Counted from the stretch's first letter, positions 1 to 11,502 are shown. The stretch: 49,738 nucleotides of DNA from Candidatus Coprousia avicola (GCA_018715125.1 DVMF01000048.1:1-49738), one strand, 5' to 3'. The notes: generated by a model from the letters alone, not told the origin. Made by a program: numbers and translations.

Positions 1-101
1 AGTGGTACCGCGACGAGAGGCTGAAGCTGTTCGAGGAGGACGGCGCGAAGGTGTACGACACGATCTCGGGCCGCAGGAGGCGGCTCGGCTACGCCGTGTA
101 G
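1..101 (+). CDS. 3' end of an unidentified gene (partial)
   Basis: Reading from base 3, an open frame of 32 codons ends in TAG at 99-101. The peptide starts WYRDERLKLFEED and ends RRRRLGYAV. Its mix of charged and aromatic residues looks more protein-like than the overlapping frame starting at base 2. The gene starts outside the window, so no family can be named. It converges on gyrA, and the hairpin at 222-245 lies between the two. A real coding end is likely but not proven. Confidence 0.45.
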   Translation, partial: WYRDERLKLFEEDGAKVYDTISGRRRRLGYAV

Positions 102-221
102 GCGGTCCAGGCTGGCTGCCGCAGCCCCCGCTGCCGTTTTTGTCCATGGGGGGGGTTATTTTATCCACCTTGCCGCCAATCGGGCGTCGCTGGCGGGCGC
201 GTGCGGGCGGCGTATAAGACA

Positions 222-245
222 AAGGGGAGCCCGCAGGCTCCCCTT
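222..245 (-). terminator. Terminator hairpin of the gyrA operon
   Basis: A perfect 10-bp stem (aaggggagcc / ggctcccctt) closes on a 4-base loop, 34 bases after the gyrA stop. On the minus strand it is followed by a short T-containing tail (tttgtcttat). It may also serve the convergent gene at the left edge. Confidence 0.75.
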
Positions 246-278
246 CGCAATGATTTCACGGTTACGCGAGGTCCAAAT

Positions 279-3041
279 CTACTCCTCGAGCAGATCCTCG
301 ATCCCTGCGTCGCCGGCACCGATGTCAATGTGATCGTCGGTGTCTCCCGAGGCGTCCGCGCCCGCACCGAAGTCGAGCGCCTCCTGCCCCTCCATTACGG
401 CCGGGGCCTTGGGCTTCTTCTTGGCGCTCGTCATGCGCGCCACCGCCGTGACGCGGTCGCCGTCGGCGACGCTCATCATCTTCACGCCCTGCGTCGCACG
501 ACCGGTCTGGCTGATTTCATCCGTCTTCACGCGGATGACGGTCGCGTTCTCCGTGATGATAAAGAGCTCGTGCTGCGGGCCCACCGTCTTCATGGCGGCG
601 AGCTTGCCCTTACGCTCCGTCATCTGGATGGTGTACACGCCCTGGCCGCCACGGTTCTGCAGCGGATAGTCCGCCACCGGGGTGCGCTTGCCAAAGCCCT
701 TCTCCGTGATGACAAAGAGGTCGCCGCGCCCGTTGGAGATCTCCATGCCGAGCACCTGCGCGTCACCCTTCATGCGGATGCCGAGCACGCCCGAGGTGTC
801 GCGGCCGGTCGCGCGGACCTGGTCCTCCTCGAACATGATGGCCTTGCCCTCGGTCGTCGCCATGATGACGCGGTCGCCCTCGCGCACGCGGCGCACGTCG
901 AGCAGGGCGTCGCCCGCCTTGAGGTTGATGGCGATGATGCCGTCGCGGCGGCTGCGGTCGTACGCGCTCATGACGGTCTTTTTTACCATGCCGCTCTTGG
1001 TGGCAAAGAGCAGGTACTCGTCATCGGGGAACTCGCGGCAGCTGATCACGCTTGCGATCTTCTCCCCGTCCTCAAAGGGCAGGAGGTTCACGATAGCCGT
1101 GCCGCGCGCCTGGCGCGTACCCACGGGGAGCTCATGCACCTTCAGGCGATAGACCTTGCCCTTGTTGGAGAAGAAGAGCACGTACTCATGGGTCGAGGCG
1201 ATAAACATCTCGCTGATAACGTCGTCTTCCTTGAGGTTGACGCCGCTCACGCCCTTACCGCCGCGCTTCTGCGCGCGATAAGCCGCCACCGGGATGCGCT
1301 TCACGTAGCCGGTGTGGGTGATGGTCACGACCATATCCTCGTCGGCGATGAGGTCCTCCACGTCGAGGTCCTTCTCGGCCTGGCTGATCTCGGTGCGGCG
1401 CTTATCGCCGTACTTCTTGGCGATCTCGCGCATCTCGTCCTTAATGACGCCGAGGATCTTCTCCTCGTGCGCAAGCAGGTCCTCGTAGTAGGCGATGGCC
1501 TGGCGCAGCCCGGCGAGCTCCTCCTCGATCTTGTTGCGCTCGAGGCCCGTCAGGCGGCGGAGGCGCATCTCGAGGATGGCGCTCGTCTGCTCGGGCGTGA
1601 AGCCAAAGCGCGCGATAAGGCGCTCGCTCGCCTCGGTGTCGGTCTGCGAGGAGCGGATGATCGAGATGACCTCGTCGATGTGGTCGAGCGCGAGCAGGTA
1701 GCCCTCGAGGATGTGCGCGCGGGCCTGCGCCTTCTTGAGGTCGTAGCGGGTGCGGCGGGTCACCACGTCGACCTGATGGTCGATGTAGTGGCGCAGCATC
1801 TCCGGCAGTGACAGGCACTTGGGCACGCCGCCCACCAGCGCGAGGTTGTTCACGCCAAACGTCGACTGCAGCGAGGTGAACTTGTACAGGTTGTTGAGCA
1901 CGACCTGCGGGATGACGCCCTTCTTGAGCTCGATGACGAGGCGGATGCCCTTCTGGGTCGACTCGTCGCGCATGTCCGAGATGCCCTCGATGCGCTTCTC
2001 GTTAACAAGCTGGGCGATCTTCTCCTGCAGGGTGCCCTTGTTCACCTGGTAGGGAATCTCGGTAAACACGAGGCGGTTGCGCCCGGTCTTAGTGGACTCC
2101 ACATGCGCCTTGGCGCGTACGGTGATGGAGCCGCGGCCGGTCTCGTAGGCTTGGCGGATGCCGTCCGTACCCATGATGACGGCGCCCGTGGGGAAGTCCG
2201 GGCCGGGCATAACCTGCATGAGCTCGTCCACCGTAGCGTCGGGGTTGTCGATGAGCAGGCAGGTCGCCTCGATGGCCTCGTTCAGGTTATGAGGCGGAAT
2301 GTTCGTCGCCATGCCGACCGCGATGCCCGAGGAACCGTTGACGAGCAGGTTGGGGAAGCGCGCCGGCAGCACCTGCGGCTCGGCGAGCGACTCGTCGTAG
2401 TTGGGCTGCCAGTCGACGGTGTCCTTCTGGAGGTCGCGCAGCAGCTCCATCGCGGGGCGCGCGAGGCGGCTCTCGGTGTAACGCATGGCTGCGGCGCCGT
2501 CGCCGTCGATGTTGCCAAAGTTGCCGTGGCCGTCGATGAGCGGCGTGCGCATGGAGAACCACTGCGCGAGACGCACCATCGTGTCGTACACGGCCGAGTC
2601 ACCGTGCGGATGGTACTTACCGATAACCTCACCAACGGTCCACGCGGACTTCTTGTGCGGACGGTTGGGGTAGATGCCCGACTCGTTCATCGCGTACAGG
2701 ATGCGGCGGTGCACCGGCTTCAAGCCGTCGCGCACGTCCGGCAGGGCGCGCGCCGTAATGACCGACATCGAGTACTCGATAAAGCTCTGGCGCATCTCGT
2801 GACCAAACTCCGAGATCTGGAGCTGGCCGCCGTTGATGTCCTCGCCGGCGGACTCACCGCGGTCGACCGTGCCAAAGCTCTCCTCGAGGTCGCCGTCGTC
2901 GGCCTCCTCGTCCTCGTCATCGTCGCCCTCGACGTAGACGTCGGTGCCCTCGTCGGCGGCCTCGGCGCGCGCGAGCAGGCGCTTGAGGTCGTCGGAAAGC
3001 CCCTCGCCCGACTCGGGCGCGTTCATCATATCGTCTGCCAC
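279..3041 (-). CDS. gyrA: DNA gyrase subunit A
   Basis: This is the breakage-reunion subunit of DNA gyrase, which introduces negative supercoils together with GyrB. The 920-residue product carries the conserved core from about residue 81 ([15 protein letters not shown]). The catalytic tyrosine is Y188 in AAAMRYTE. The beta-pinwheel carries the GyrA box as QKRGGKG, which argues for gyrase over topoisomerase IV. The residues matching E. coli S83 and D87 are S149 and D153 in GDSAVYDT, so no classic quinolone-resistance change is present. About 75 residues precede the core and are strongly acidic, longer than usual; the C-terminus is also acidic. The start is GTG (3039-3041). A good ribosome site AAAGGAG overlaps the gyrB stop 10 bases upstream, so the two subunits are probably translationally coupled. 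Confidence 0.98.
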   Translation of the reverse strand: MADDMMNAPESGEGLSDDLKRLLARAEAADEGTDVYVEGDDDEDEEADDGDLEESFGTVDRGESAGEDINGGQLQISEFGHEMRQSFIEYSMSVITARALPDVRDGLKPVHRRILYAMNESGIYPNRPHKKSAWTVGEVIGKYHPHGDSAVYDTMVRLAQWFSMRTPLIDGHGNFGNIDGDGAAAMRYTESRLARPAMELLRDLQKDTVDWQPNYDESLAEPQVLPARFPNLLVNGSSGIAVGMATNIPPHNLNEAIEATCLLIDNPDATVDELMQVMPGPDFPTGAVIMGTDGIRQAYETGRGSITVRAKAHVESTKTGRNRLVFTEIPYQVNKGTLQEKIAQLVNEKRIEGISDMRDESTQKGIRLVIELKKGVIPQVVLNNLYKFTSLQSTFGVNNLALVGGVPKCLSLPEMLRHYIDHQVDVVTRRTRYDLKKAQARAHILEGYLLALDHIDEVISIIRSSQTDTEASERLIARFGFTPEQTSAILEMRLRRLTGLERNKIEEELAGLRQAIAYYEDLLAHEEKILGVIKDEMREIAKKYGDKRRTEISQAEKDLDVEDLIADEDMVVTITHTGYVKRIPVAAYRAQKRGGKGVSGVNLKEDDVISEMFIASTHEYVLFFSNKGKVYRLKVHELPVGTRQARGTAIVNLLPFEDGEKIASVISCREFPDDEYLLFATKSGMVKKTVMSAYDRSRRDGIIAINLKAGDALLDVRRVREGDRVIMATTEGKAIMFEEDQVRATGRDTSGVLGIRMKGDAQVLGMEISNGRGDLFVITEKGFGKRTPVADYPLQNRGGQGVYTIQMTERKGKLAAMKTVGPQHELFIITENATVIRVKTDEISQTGRATQGVKMMSVADGDRVTAVARMTSAKKKPKAPAVMEGQEALDFGAGADASGDTDDHIDIGAGDAGIEDLLEE

Positions 3042-3051
3042 GTAAGCTCCT

Positions 3052-5079
<2,028 letters not shown>

Positions 5080-5161
5080 GTTTTCTCCTATCGGATACCC
5101 TGCCGGATATCTCGTCGAACCGATACGCGTTCAAGCTTACTTATGATACCTGATTAAAGTG

Positions 5162-5175
5162 GGTCTCTAGAGACC
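5162..5175. promoter_or_regulatory. 14-bp perfect palindrome upstream of gyrB
   Basis: The sequence ggtctctagagacc is a perfect palindrome in the 145-bp gap between dciA and gyrB, about 85 bp before the gyrB start. It has no loop, so a DNA-level operator is more likely than an RNA hairpin. No binding protein is known to me. Confidence 0.35.
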
Positions 5176-5224
5176 GTAGATAAGGCTCTACAAGGCCACC
5201 AGATTGCCGTCAGGACCCGATTAG

Positions 5225-5788
5225 CTATTGGTTAGCCTTTTTCCACTCAAGACTGGCTTTCATGGCCTTTTTGAGCGCTGCCGCCAGTTTTTGGTCAGAG
5301 ATCGGTGAGACGGCGGCGTCGAGGGCGGCGTCCTCCTCGGCGGAAAGCGGCGCCCGGGCGGGCGGGGCGGCGGCGGGGCGCGCGGCAGCCGGGGCAGCGG
5401 CCTGAGAGCGCGCGGCGCCGTTTGCCTGAGACCCCGAGGAGGGCTGCCGGGACACATGGCTCTTTACATGGCCCGGTTTGGTGGTGCGAAACTTGAAGCC
5501 GGCGAGCGAGACCCCCTCGCGCTCCATGCGGGCCCGAATGATCTCGCGCAGCATCGACATCTCCTGCGTCCACGAGGGCGCGTCGAGATAGACGAGGAGC
5601 TCGTTGGAGTCTGGCAGGTAGCGCAGGCCCGTTACGTGCGCGCCCTCGCGCGTGCCGCCGCAGACGGCGTTCCAGGCGCGATAGACGGTGCGCGACTGCT
5701 CGGCGCGTGCCATCTGCTCGCGGCGCTCCGCGCTCGCGGCACCCAGAATGCGCCGGCGCTCGTCATCTAGATAGGCGTTCAGCTCCAT
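5225..5788 (-). CDS. dciA: DciA-type (DUF721) replicative helicase loader
   Basis: DciA-family proteins help load the replicative helicase DnaB in bacteria that lack DnaC/DnaI. The 187-residue product has a DUF721-like domain at about 30-100 (VYRAWNAVCGG, then ELLVYLDAPSWTQEMSMLR). An Ala/Pro-rich low-complexity stretch follows at about 115-160, and the C-terminus is Lys-rich. The start ATG at 5786-5788 fits the GGAGG site; an in-frame GTG two codons upstream overlaps that site and is less likely. The recF-dciA-gyrB position is the classic actinobacterial place for this family. dnaB is in this same window at 23961. The assignment rests on the domain pattern and position; sequence conservation in the family is low. 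Confidence 0.82.
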   Translation of the reverse strand: MELNAYLDDERRRILGAASAERREQMARAEQSRTVYRAWNAVCGGTREGAHVTGLRYLPDSNELLVYLDAPSWTQEMSMLREIIRARMEREGVSLAGFKFRTTKPGHVKSHVSRQPSSGSQANGAARSQAAAPAAARPAAAPPARAPLSAEEDAALDAAVSPISDQKLAAALKKAMKASLEWKKANQ

Positions 5789-5833
5789 GCGCACCTCCCT
5801 GGCTGCTTGATTTGGGGACGGGGTCGAAACACG

Positions 5834-7030
5834 TCAGTGCAGCGCCGCGTCTTTCTCTATCGTCACCACACGGGCACGGCTAAGTATAGCGTCCGAGAAG
5901 TACCCGAGGTTGGTGGTGGTGATGACGGTCTGGACTTCGCCCTCGATCCCGCGCATGAACGCCTCGCGCCGCTCGGCGTCGAGCTCGCTCATAACGTCGT
6001 CGAGCAACAGGAGCGGCGGGTGGCCCAAGATGTCTCGCGTGACGGCCACCTCGGCGACCTTCCACGCGAGCACGAGCGAGCGCTGCTGCCCCTGCGAGGC
6101 AAAGGCGCGGGCGTCGCGCCCGTCGACGGTAAAGCGGATCTCGTCGCGATGCGGCCCCACCAGCGTGATGCCGCGGCGGAGCTCGTCGTCAAACACCGCG
6201 TCGAGCGCCTCGAGAAAGCGCTCGCGCCACCAGGCGGCCTGCGCCGGGCGGTCCGCGGGCACGGGCGCGCCGGCACGGGCGGGGGCCTCCGCGCTATCCG
6301 CACCGGCGCCGGTATCCGCGCCGCCCCGGTGTGCCTCCGGTCCGCCCACGTCGAGCACCGTCGGCTCATAGGCGATATCCGCCCCCTCGCCAGGCGCGAT
6401 GGCCGCATACGCCTCCACAAACCGCGCGCGGAGCCGCTCGAGCAGCGCCAGGCGGTGCACCATGAGCGACGACCCCGCCTGCGCGAGCGCATCGTTCCAC
6501 GCAACGAGCATCTCGCGCGTGCACCAACGCTCCTTGAGAAGGGCGTTGCGCTGCTCCACGAGGCGCTCGTAGGTGCCCAGAAGCTGCGCGTACTGCTCGT
6601 TGAGCTGCACGCCGAATCCGTCGAGCGCCGCACGGCGGACACTTGCCGAGCGCTTGACCATGTCGAGGTCGTCCGGGCAGAACAGCACGCTCGGCACCAC
6701 ACCCCGCACCCCGGCGGCGGGGCACTTCTTACCGTTGCGGCTAAATGTGCGTTTGCCACCCGCGACCGTGCAGCCCAAGTCGACCACGCGGCCGTCGCCC
6801 TCAAGGCGGAGGGCGAGCGAGCACGAACTCTCGCCCTCCGCCACCAGCTCAGAGGGCGCGGGTTTGCGAAAGCTCGCGCCCGACGTCAGAAGCTGCAGCG
6901 CCTCGATAAGATTCGTCTTACCCTGCGCGTTGCGCCCCACGAGCACGGTCACACGCGGGTCGAGCTCGAGCGTGTACGACGCGTAGCTGCGGTAGTGGCG
7001 CACCGTGAGCGTGCGCGCAAAGATCGCCAC
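5834..7030 (-). CDS. recF: DNA replication and repair protein RecF
   Basis: RecF is an ABC/SMC-like ATPase that directs RecA loading (with RecO and RecR) at gapped DNA. The 398-residue product has Walker A GRNAQGKT at about 33-40, the late motif GPHRDEI, the signature SQGQQRSLVLA, and Walker B LLLLDDVMSELD. An Ala/Gly/Pro-rich stretch at about 230-265 (GGPEAHRGGADTGAGADSAE onward) interrupts the coiled-coil half and looks like a lineage-specific insertion. The start is GTG (7028-7030), 11 bases after the dnaN stop. The ribosome site there is poor (GGGGCGGGAC), which suggests coupling to dnaN translation. Confidence 0.96.
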   Translation of the reverse strand: MAIFARTLTVRHYRSYASYTLELDPRVTVLVGRNAQGKTNLIEALQLLTSGASFRKPAPSELVAEGESSCSLALRLEGDGRVVDLGCTVAGGKRTFSRNGKKCPAAGVRGVVPSVLFCPDDLDMVKRSASVRRAALDGFGVQLNEQYAQLLGTYERLVEQRNALLKERWCTREMLVAWNDALAQAGSSLMVHRLALLERLRARFVEAYAAIAPGEGADIAYEPTVLDVGGPEAHRGGADTGAGADSAEAPARAGAPVPADRPAQAAWWRERFLEALDAVFDDELRRGITLVGPHRDEIRFTVDGRDARAFASQGQQRSLVLAWKVAEVAVTRDILGHPPLLLLDDVMSELDAERREAFMRGIEGEVQTVITTTNLGYFSDAILSRARVVTIEKDAALH

Positions 7031-7041
7031 GTCCCGCCCCG

Positions 7042-8145
7042 CTAGATGCGCACGGGCATCACGAGGTAGAGGTAGTTGATCTTGTCGTAGCTCTTAAACA
7101 CGCCGGGCGCCTGATAGCTCTTGAGCTCGAGCGTGATCTCCTTCTCGCGGTTGAGCACGTTCAGGCAGCCAAAGATGTAGTGGTAGTTAAAGGCGATGGT
7201 GCCGCTCTCTCCCTCGGCCTCCACGTCGATAGTCTCCTGGGCGAGATCCTGGTCGCCCGAGATGGAGGAGAGCGAGAGCGTGCCGGCGTCCGTATCGATC
7301 TCGATCTTGACCGCGGGGTTGCTGCTCGCGATGACGGCGACGCGCTTGAGCGCCGCGTTAAAGGAGGCGACGTCGATCTTGACGCTCGTCATGCACGAGG
7401 TGGGGATCAGCTGCTTGTAATTGGGATACGTGCCCTCAAGACGGCGCGAGACGTAGCAGGTGTTGCCCGCCTCAAACACCACCTGAGTGTCGGTCGCCCC
7501 CACGAGGATCGCCGGCTCGTCGCGCATGATGGAGAGCGCGTCGTTCATGGCCTCGGCCGGAATGTTGATCTCAAAGGCGCCCTCGAGCGTCGAGGTCTCC
7601 ACCTGCGTGTCGCATACGGCCAGACGGAAGGAGTCGGTCGCCACGAGGCGCAGCGTGTTGTTCTCGACCGTCATGTGCACGCCGCCCAGGATCGGGCGTG
7701 CCTTGTCGGTCGAGGTGACGCGCCACACGCGCGCCGTCATCTCGGTCAGGATGTTCATCGGCAGCTCGACGCTCGCCTCGATCGCGTACGCCGGGAACTC
7801 CGGAAAGTCCGCCGGGTCGAGCGTGTTCAGGCGCACATGCGATTTCTGGCAGGTGATGGCGATCTGCCGGTCGACCGTCTCGAAGGCGACGGCGGCGTCC
7901 GGCAGCGTCTTGATGAGGTTGGCGAGCATCTTGCAGGGGATGACAGCTGCGCCCTCTTCCTCCACGTGCGCAGCGATGCGATGGCGGATGGACGTGGTGT
8001 AGTTGGACGTCTGAAACTCGAGGACACCGTCGGTCGCGCGGATGAGCACGCCCGCCAAGATGGGCAGAGTGGATGAGGTTGCGACACCTTTCTGTACGGT
8101 GGTTATCGCGTCGGCGAGAGATGACTGGCTTACGGTGAACTTCAT
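7042..8145 (-). CDS. dnaN: DNA polymerase III beta subunit (sliding clamp)
   Basis: DnaN forms the ring that tethers DNA polymerase III to DNA. The 367-residue length is standard for a three-domain clamp. It begins MKFTVSQSSLADAITTVQKGV and ends with the usual short tail YLYLVMPVRI, whose MPVRI-type end lines the partner-binding pocket. The ATG (8143-8145) is preceded by AAAGGG. It sits in the expected dnaA-dnaN-recF order and is 251 bp away from dnaA, with DnaA boxes in that gap. Confidence 0.97.
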   Translation of the reverse strand: MKFTVSQSSLADAITTVQKGVATSSTLPILAGVLIRATDGVLEFQTSNYTTSIRHRIAAHVEEEGAAVIPCKMLANLIKTLPDAAVAFETVDRQIAITCQKSHVRLNTLDPADFPEFPAYAIEASVELPMNILTEMTARVWRVTSTDKARPILGGVHMTVENNTLRLVATDSFRLAVCDTQVETSTLEGAFEINIPAEAMNDALSIMRDEPAILVGATDTQVVFEAGNTCYVSRRLEGTYPNYKQLIPTSCMTSVKIDVASFNAALKRVAVIASSNPAVKIEIDTDAGTLSLSSISGDQDLAQETIDVEAEGESGTIAFNYHYIFGCLNVLNREKEITLELKSYQAPGVFKSYDKINYLYLVMPVRI

Positions 8146-8396
8146 GGCGCGCCCTTTCTTTTATATATATAAGTTCTAACTACCAATGATAGTAATAAGA
8201 CGGTTGATGGTGTGGATTGTGCGCGTTCCCCCTGCGTATGGCCTAAAAGTTATGCGCCGTTGCGCAGTGGATAACGGGGTTGGTTTTCCACTGCGGGCCC
8301 CTGTGTAAAAGTTTTCCCGCATGCTGCTTAGGTTATCCACAGGTTATGTCCCACCTTTCCCGTCGTTTTCCCCACGTACGATCGTGCCCGTTGCCG
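8146..8396. other. dnaA-dnaN intergenic region, probable part of oriC
   Basis: This 251-bp gap holds an exact DnaA box TTATCCACA at 8333-8341 (plus strand) and an 8/9 box TTATCCACT at 8266-8274 (minus strand). A weaker TTTTCCACT lies at 8284-8292. An AT run (tttatatatataag) lies at about 8160-8173, next to dnaN. Together with boxes on the far side of dnaA this suggests a bipartite origin. The dnaN promoter must also lie here, but I cannot place it with confidence. Confidence 0.65.
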
Positions 8397-10175
8397 CTAG
8401 GAGCGCAGCATGATCTTGTTGCGCAGCGCCTGCAGGTCTTCGGCAAACGAGCGGTCCTTCTTAAGACCCTCGACCACCTTCACCGAGTGCAGGATCGTCG
8501 TGTGGTCTCGTCCGCCAAAGGCTGCGCCCACGGCCACGCCCGAGATCTCGCACATGTCGAGGGCGAGGTAGGCCGCCACGTGCCGTGCGCGCACGATGCC
8601 GGCCTGGCGTCGCGGCCCGATGAGGTCGGCGTGGCTCACGTGGTAGAAGTCCTCCACCACCTTCTGCACCGTCTCAACGCTGATGCGCTTGTGCGCCGAG
8701 TCGAAGTATTCGTTGGCGATGCGGTCGATATCCTCGGCGGTCAGGTGCTCCCCCGCCTGCTCGCGCTCAAACGACTCCCCCGCGCACCGCTCGCAGAAGC
8801 TCTCGAGCTCGCGGATGTTGGTGCCGGAGACGCTCGCCATGTGCTTGAGGTCGTCTTCGGTGAGGTGTCCGCCGCCCGTGCGGATGGACGAGAGGAGCGA
8901 CTGGTCGCCCCGCGGCGCCCCGGCGTCGTCGGCGGCCGGAAGCACCGTGTTCTCGTAGTAGTGCCGCAAGATCATGTACTTCATCTCAAATCCGGGCTCC
9001 GAGACAAGGCAGAGCATGCCGGCGTTAAAGCGGCTCGTCAGGCGCTCGTCCATGCCGAGGTTTTTGGGCGCGCGGTCTGAGGCGATGGCGACTTTCTTGT
9101 TGTTGCGGATGAACTCATCCATCAGACTGAAGAAGTTGTCGATGGACGCGGTCTTCCCGATGATGTTCTGGATGTCGTCGATGATGAGGACGTCGGCGTC
9201 ATGGTAGTCGCGCAGGATGGCGCGGTGCTGGTCTTTCTGCAGCGCGACCTCGTTGATGAAGTCGTCGATGTAGGCCTGGCTGTTGGCGTACTTGACGCGC
9301 AGGTGCGGGCAGTTCTCGTTGAGGTAGTTCTTGATGGCGAGCAGCAGGTGCGTCTTGCCGAGACCCGACTTGCCGTAGATGAAGAGCGAACTGTAGCTCT
9401 CGGGGTCCTCTGCCGTGGCGGCAAAGCGGACGGCCGAGTTGTACGCATGCTTGTTCTCGTCGCCGTAGACGAAGTTCTCAAAGGTGAATTTGGAGTTGAT
9501 GGGTACCGCGGGATAGCTCGCCGCCCGCGCGGCAGCGTTCCCCGCGCCAGCGGTCTGCGCGGCGGGCGCGGTTGTTCCCACGGCATGGGCCGGCGCTTGG
9601 CTCATGGAGCTCATGAGGCGTTTGAGGTCGCCCGCGCTGATGGTGTTGACCACCTTGACGCGCGCCTCGCCCTCGTCATCCGCTGGCTCGCTCGAGGCGA
9701 TGCTGATGGCGGGCGCCGATGCAGGCGCTATCGTCGGTGCGGCCGCTACGGGCGCGGGTACGGCGGCATGCGATGCCGCCCCGGCGGCCGTCGGCACGGA
9801 AGGCGCCGCCTGTGCGGGCGCTACGGAAACGGCAGCGGATGCGGTCTCCATTGTCGCGCCCATGGTAGCCGGTGCGGGTGCGGGCTGCGGCACCTGAACG
9901 GTTTCCCGTGAAACGTTCTCAGTCGCCGGCAGCGCCGTGGTCACGGTGAGCGAGACGGGCGCGAACGCGATTTCCTCGAGGTAGCGCTCGATGGTGGCGC
10001 GCTGCTTCGTGAGCGCCGCTGCGGCAAAGCGCGACGGTGCCTCGAGGGTGAGGGTCGTGTCCGTGAGCTCGAGTCCGCGCGACTGCTTGAGCATGTTGAT
10101 GAGGCGCGCGTCGATTCCGTCACGCTCGCAGAACGAGATGGTATCGTCCAGGATGATCTGCGCTTCGTTGTCCAT
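8397..10175 (-). CDS. dnaA: Chromosomal replication initiator DnaA
   Basis: DnaA binds DnaA boxes, melts the origin and recruits DnaB. The 592-residue protein is long for the family because domain II is an Ala/Pro-rich linker at about 90-225. Domain I occupies about 1-80. Domain III begins near KFTFENFVYG with Walker A GKSGLGKT at about 268-275 and Walker B VLIIDDIQN. Domain IV has the DNA-binding signature AFGGRDHTTILHSV. The start ATG (10173-10175) fits the GAGG site; the GTG two codons upstream overlaps it. It is 16 bp downstream of the ATPase gene and probably co-transcribed with it. A near-parS sequence lies inside its 5' part (9901-9914). Confidence 0.97.
   Translation of the reverse strand: MDNEAQIILDDTISFCERDGIDARLINMLKQSRGLELTDTTLTLEAPSRFAAAALTKQRATIERYLEEIAFAPVSLTVTTALPATENVSRETVQVPQPAPAPATMGATMETASAAVSVAPAQAAPSVPTAAGAASHAAVPAPVAAAPTIAPASAPAISIASSEPADDEGEARVKVVNTISAGDLKRLMSSMSQAPAHAVGTTAPAAQTAGAGNAAARAASYPAVPINSKFTFENFVYGDENKHAYNSAVRFAATAEDPESYSSLFIYGKSGLGKTHLLLAIKNYLNENCPHLRVKYANSQAYIDDFINEVALQKDQHRAILRDYHDADVLIIDDIQNIIGKTASIDNFFSLMDEFIRNNKKVAIASDRAPKNLGMDERLTSRFNAGMLCLVSEPGFEMKYMILRHYYENTVLPAADDAGAPRGDQSLLSSIRTGGGHLTEDDLKHMASVSGTNIRELESFCERCAGESFEREQAGEHLTAEDIDRIANEYFDSAHKRISVETVQKVVEDFYHVSHADLIGPRRQAGIVRARHVAAYLALDMCEISGVAVGAAFGGRDHTTILHSVKVVEGLKKDRSFAEDLQALRNKIMLRS
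9901..9914. other. parS-like site inside dnaA
   Basis: GTTTCCCGTGAAAC matches the ParB core GTTTCACGTGAAAC at 13 of 14 bases. It encodes NVSRET of the DnaA linker. True parS sites cluster 5 kb away at 15.2-15.6 kb. ParB binding here is an inference. Confidence 0.5.
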
Positions 10176-10191
10176 GGTCACCTCGCCCTAC

Positions 10192-11502
10192 CTAAGAATG
10201 ACTGCGCGCCCAGCTCGCGCCCAGCTCGGTCAGGTAATACTTCTGGCCCTGCTTGACGGTAAAGCCGCGCTTGCCCAGTGTAGCAAGCTCGCGCGACCAC
10301 GTGGGGCCGGACTGGCCGTAGGCCTCGGTGAGCTCCGAGGGGCCGGCATGACCGTGTTCCAGCAGGTAGGAGAGGGCGAGACGGCCGCGTTCGCTCACGA
10401 TGAGCTCGCCCGCGGGCATCGCCGCACCGTCCCCTTCTAAGGGAGAACGCGCAGGTTGCGGCCCTGGGGCGGGCATTGTGGAAAACTCATGTCCCGTCTG
10501 TGGAAAACTCGCAGACGGTTGTGAATAGCCGGGGACCGGTTGCCATCCGGGTGCAGACGGGTACGTCGGCCAGGCGGGATATCCCCCCGCCGCGGGCGCG
10601 TATGGGTTGGCGTAGGGGTTCTGGTACGGGTACTGATTCGCATAGGGCTGGGGGTATCCCGTTCCGTGGGGAGCGGGATACGGTCCGCCATAAGCGGGGG
10701 GCTGCACGGGCGGCTGCTGCTGGTCGACGGGCGCCCCGGGTGCGCCTTGCCAGCCCTGCGGCGCCCCGGCTCCCTCGCCCCAAGGTTGAGCTGCGGGGTT
10801 CGCCATCTGCTCCTCCCAGGGGCCCGGCTGCGCCGCGCTCGCTGCGCCCTGCGTCCTTTCATCTACCGGACGCACGGCCGCTCCGCGCCCGCCCGCGCGC
10901 TTTATCTCGAGGACGCGCTTGGGATCGGTGCTTACGGTCACGACGGTTCCGCCGCCGAGGTTGTTCTCGATGGAGACGGCCCCTCCTGCCGCCTCGAGGT
11001 ATTGCTGGACCATCGGCAGGCCGGATCCGGTGCCGCGGATATAGCGCTTCATACTGCGATTCGCCGAGGTCACGCCAAACTCGAATGCCCGCTCCTTGTC
11101 GGCTATGCCCGGTCCTTGGTCGGCGAACCGGATGGTGTTGCCGCCGTCCAGAATCGAGATGATGGGTTCGACGAAGTGCGCGTGAATGAAGTTCTCCACT
11201 ATCTCGCGGATAACCATAAGCGAGATAGCGCCCCCCTGCTCTTTCATGGCACGGTAGACCGTGTTGGTCACTTCCTCTAGATAAGAGCGTACGGGGCCGG
11301 GCTCGATCACGATGACGCGCGGCGTTGCGTAGAGGTCGTCGTAGACGGAGATGCGTGTCGCATAGGCCGCCGTCTCCGCTTTGCCGGCGGCCTCAGAGGG
11401 TGCAGCTCCCGGCTGCTCCGGGGCCGGCGTGGCATCCGGGAGGTGCTGATTGTCCGGCGCCGGATCGCCTGAGTCGACAAAGGGATAGAAGTCGTCAGCC
11501 AT
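10192..11502 (-). CDS. GHKL-family ATPase with C-terminal winged helix, origin-linked
   Basis: I do not recognise a named family. The 436-residue protein has a histidine-kinase/anti-sigma type ATP-binding fold at about 55-190: N box REIVENFIHA (99-108), G1 box DQGPGI (128-133) and G2 box GTGSGLPMV (157-165). No phospho-accepting His domain or membrane segment is visible, so it is not a normal sensor kinase. A Pro/Gln/Tyr/Gly-rich linker (about 210-350) leads to a winged-helix-like domain (about 365-436; LALSYLLEHGHAGPSELTEAYG, then VKQGQKYYLTELG). It is the first gene leftward from oriC, 16 bp upstream of dnaA, so it probably shares the dnaA promoter. I infer an ATP-dependent DNA-binding regulator of initiation or of this operon. 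The domains are well supported; the role is not. Confidence 0.85.
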   Translation of the reverse strand: MADDFYPFVDSGDPAPDNQHLPDATPAPEQPGAAPSEAAGKAETAAYATRISVYDDLYATPRVIVIEPGPVRSYLEEVTNTVYRAMKEQGGAISLMVIREIVENFIHAHFVEPIISILDGGNTIRFADQGPGIADKERAFEFGVTSANRSMKRYIRGTGSGLPMVQQYLEAAGGAVSIENNLGGGTVVTVSTDPKRVLEIKRAGGRGAAVRPVDERTQGAASAAQPGPWEEQMANPAAQPWGEGAGAPQGWQGAPGAPVDQQQPPVQPPAYGGPYPAPHGTGYPQPYANQYPYQNPYANPYAPAAGGYPAWPTYPSAPGWQPVPGYSQPSASFPQTGHEFSTMPAPGPQPARSPLEGDGAAMPAGELIVSERGRLALSYLLEHGHAGPSELTEAYGQSGPTWSRELATLGKRGFTVKQGQKYYLTELGASWARSHS

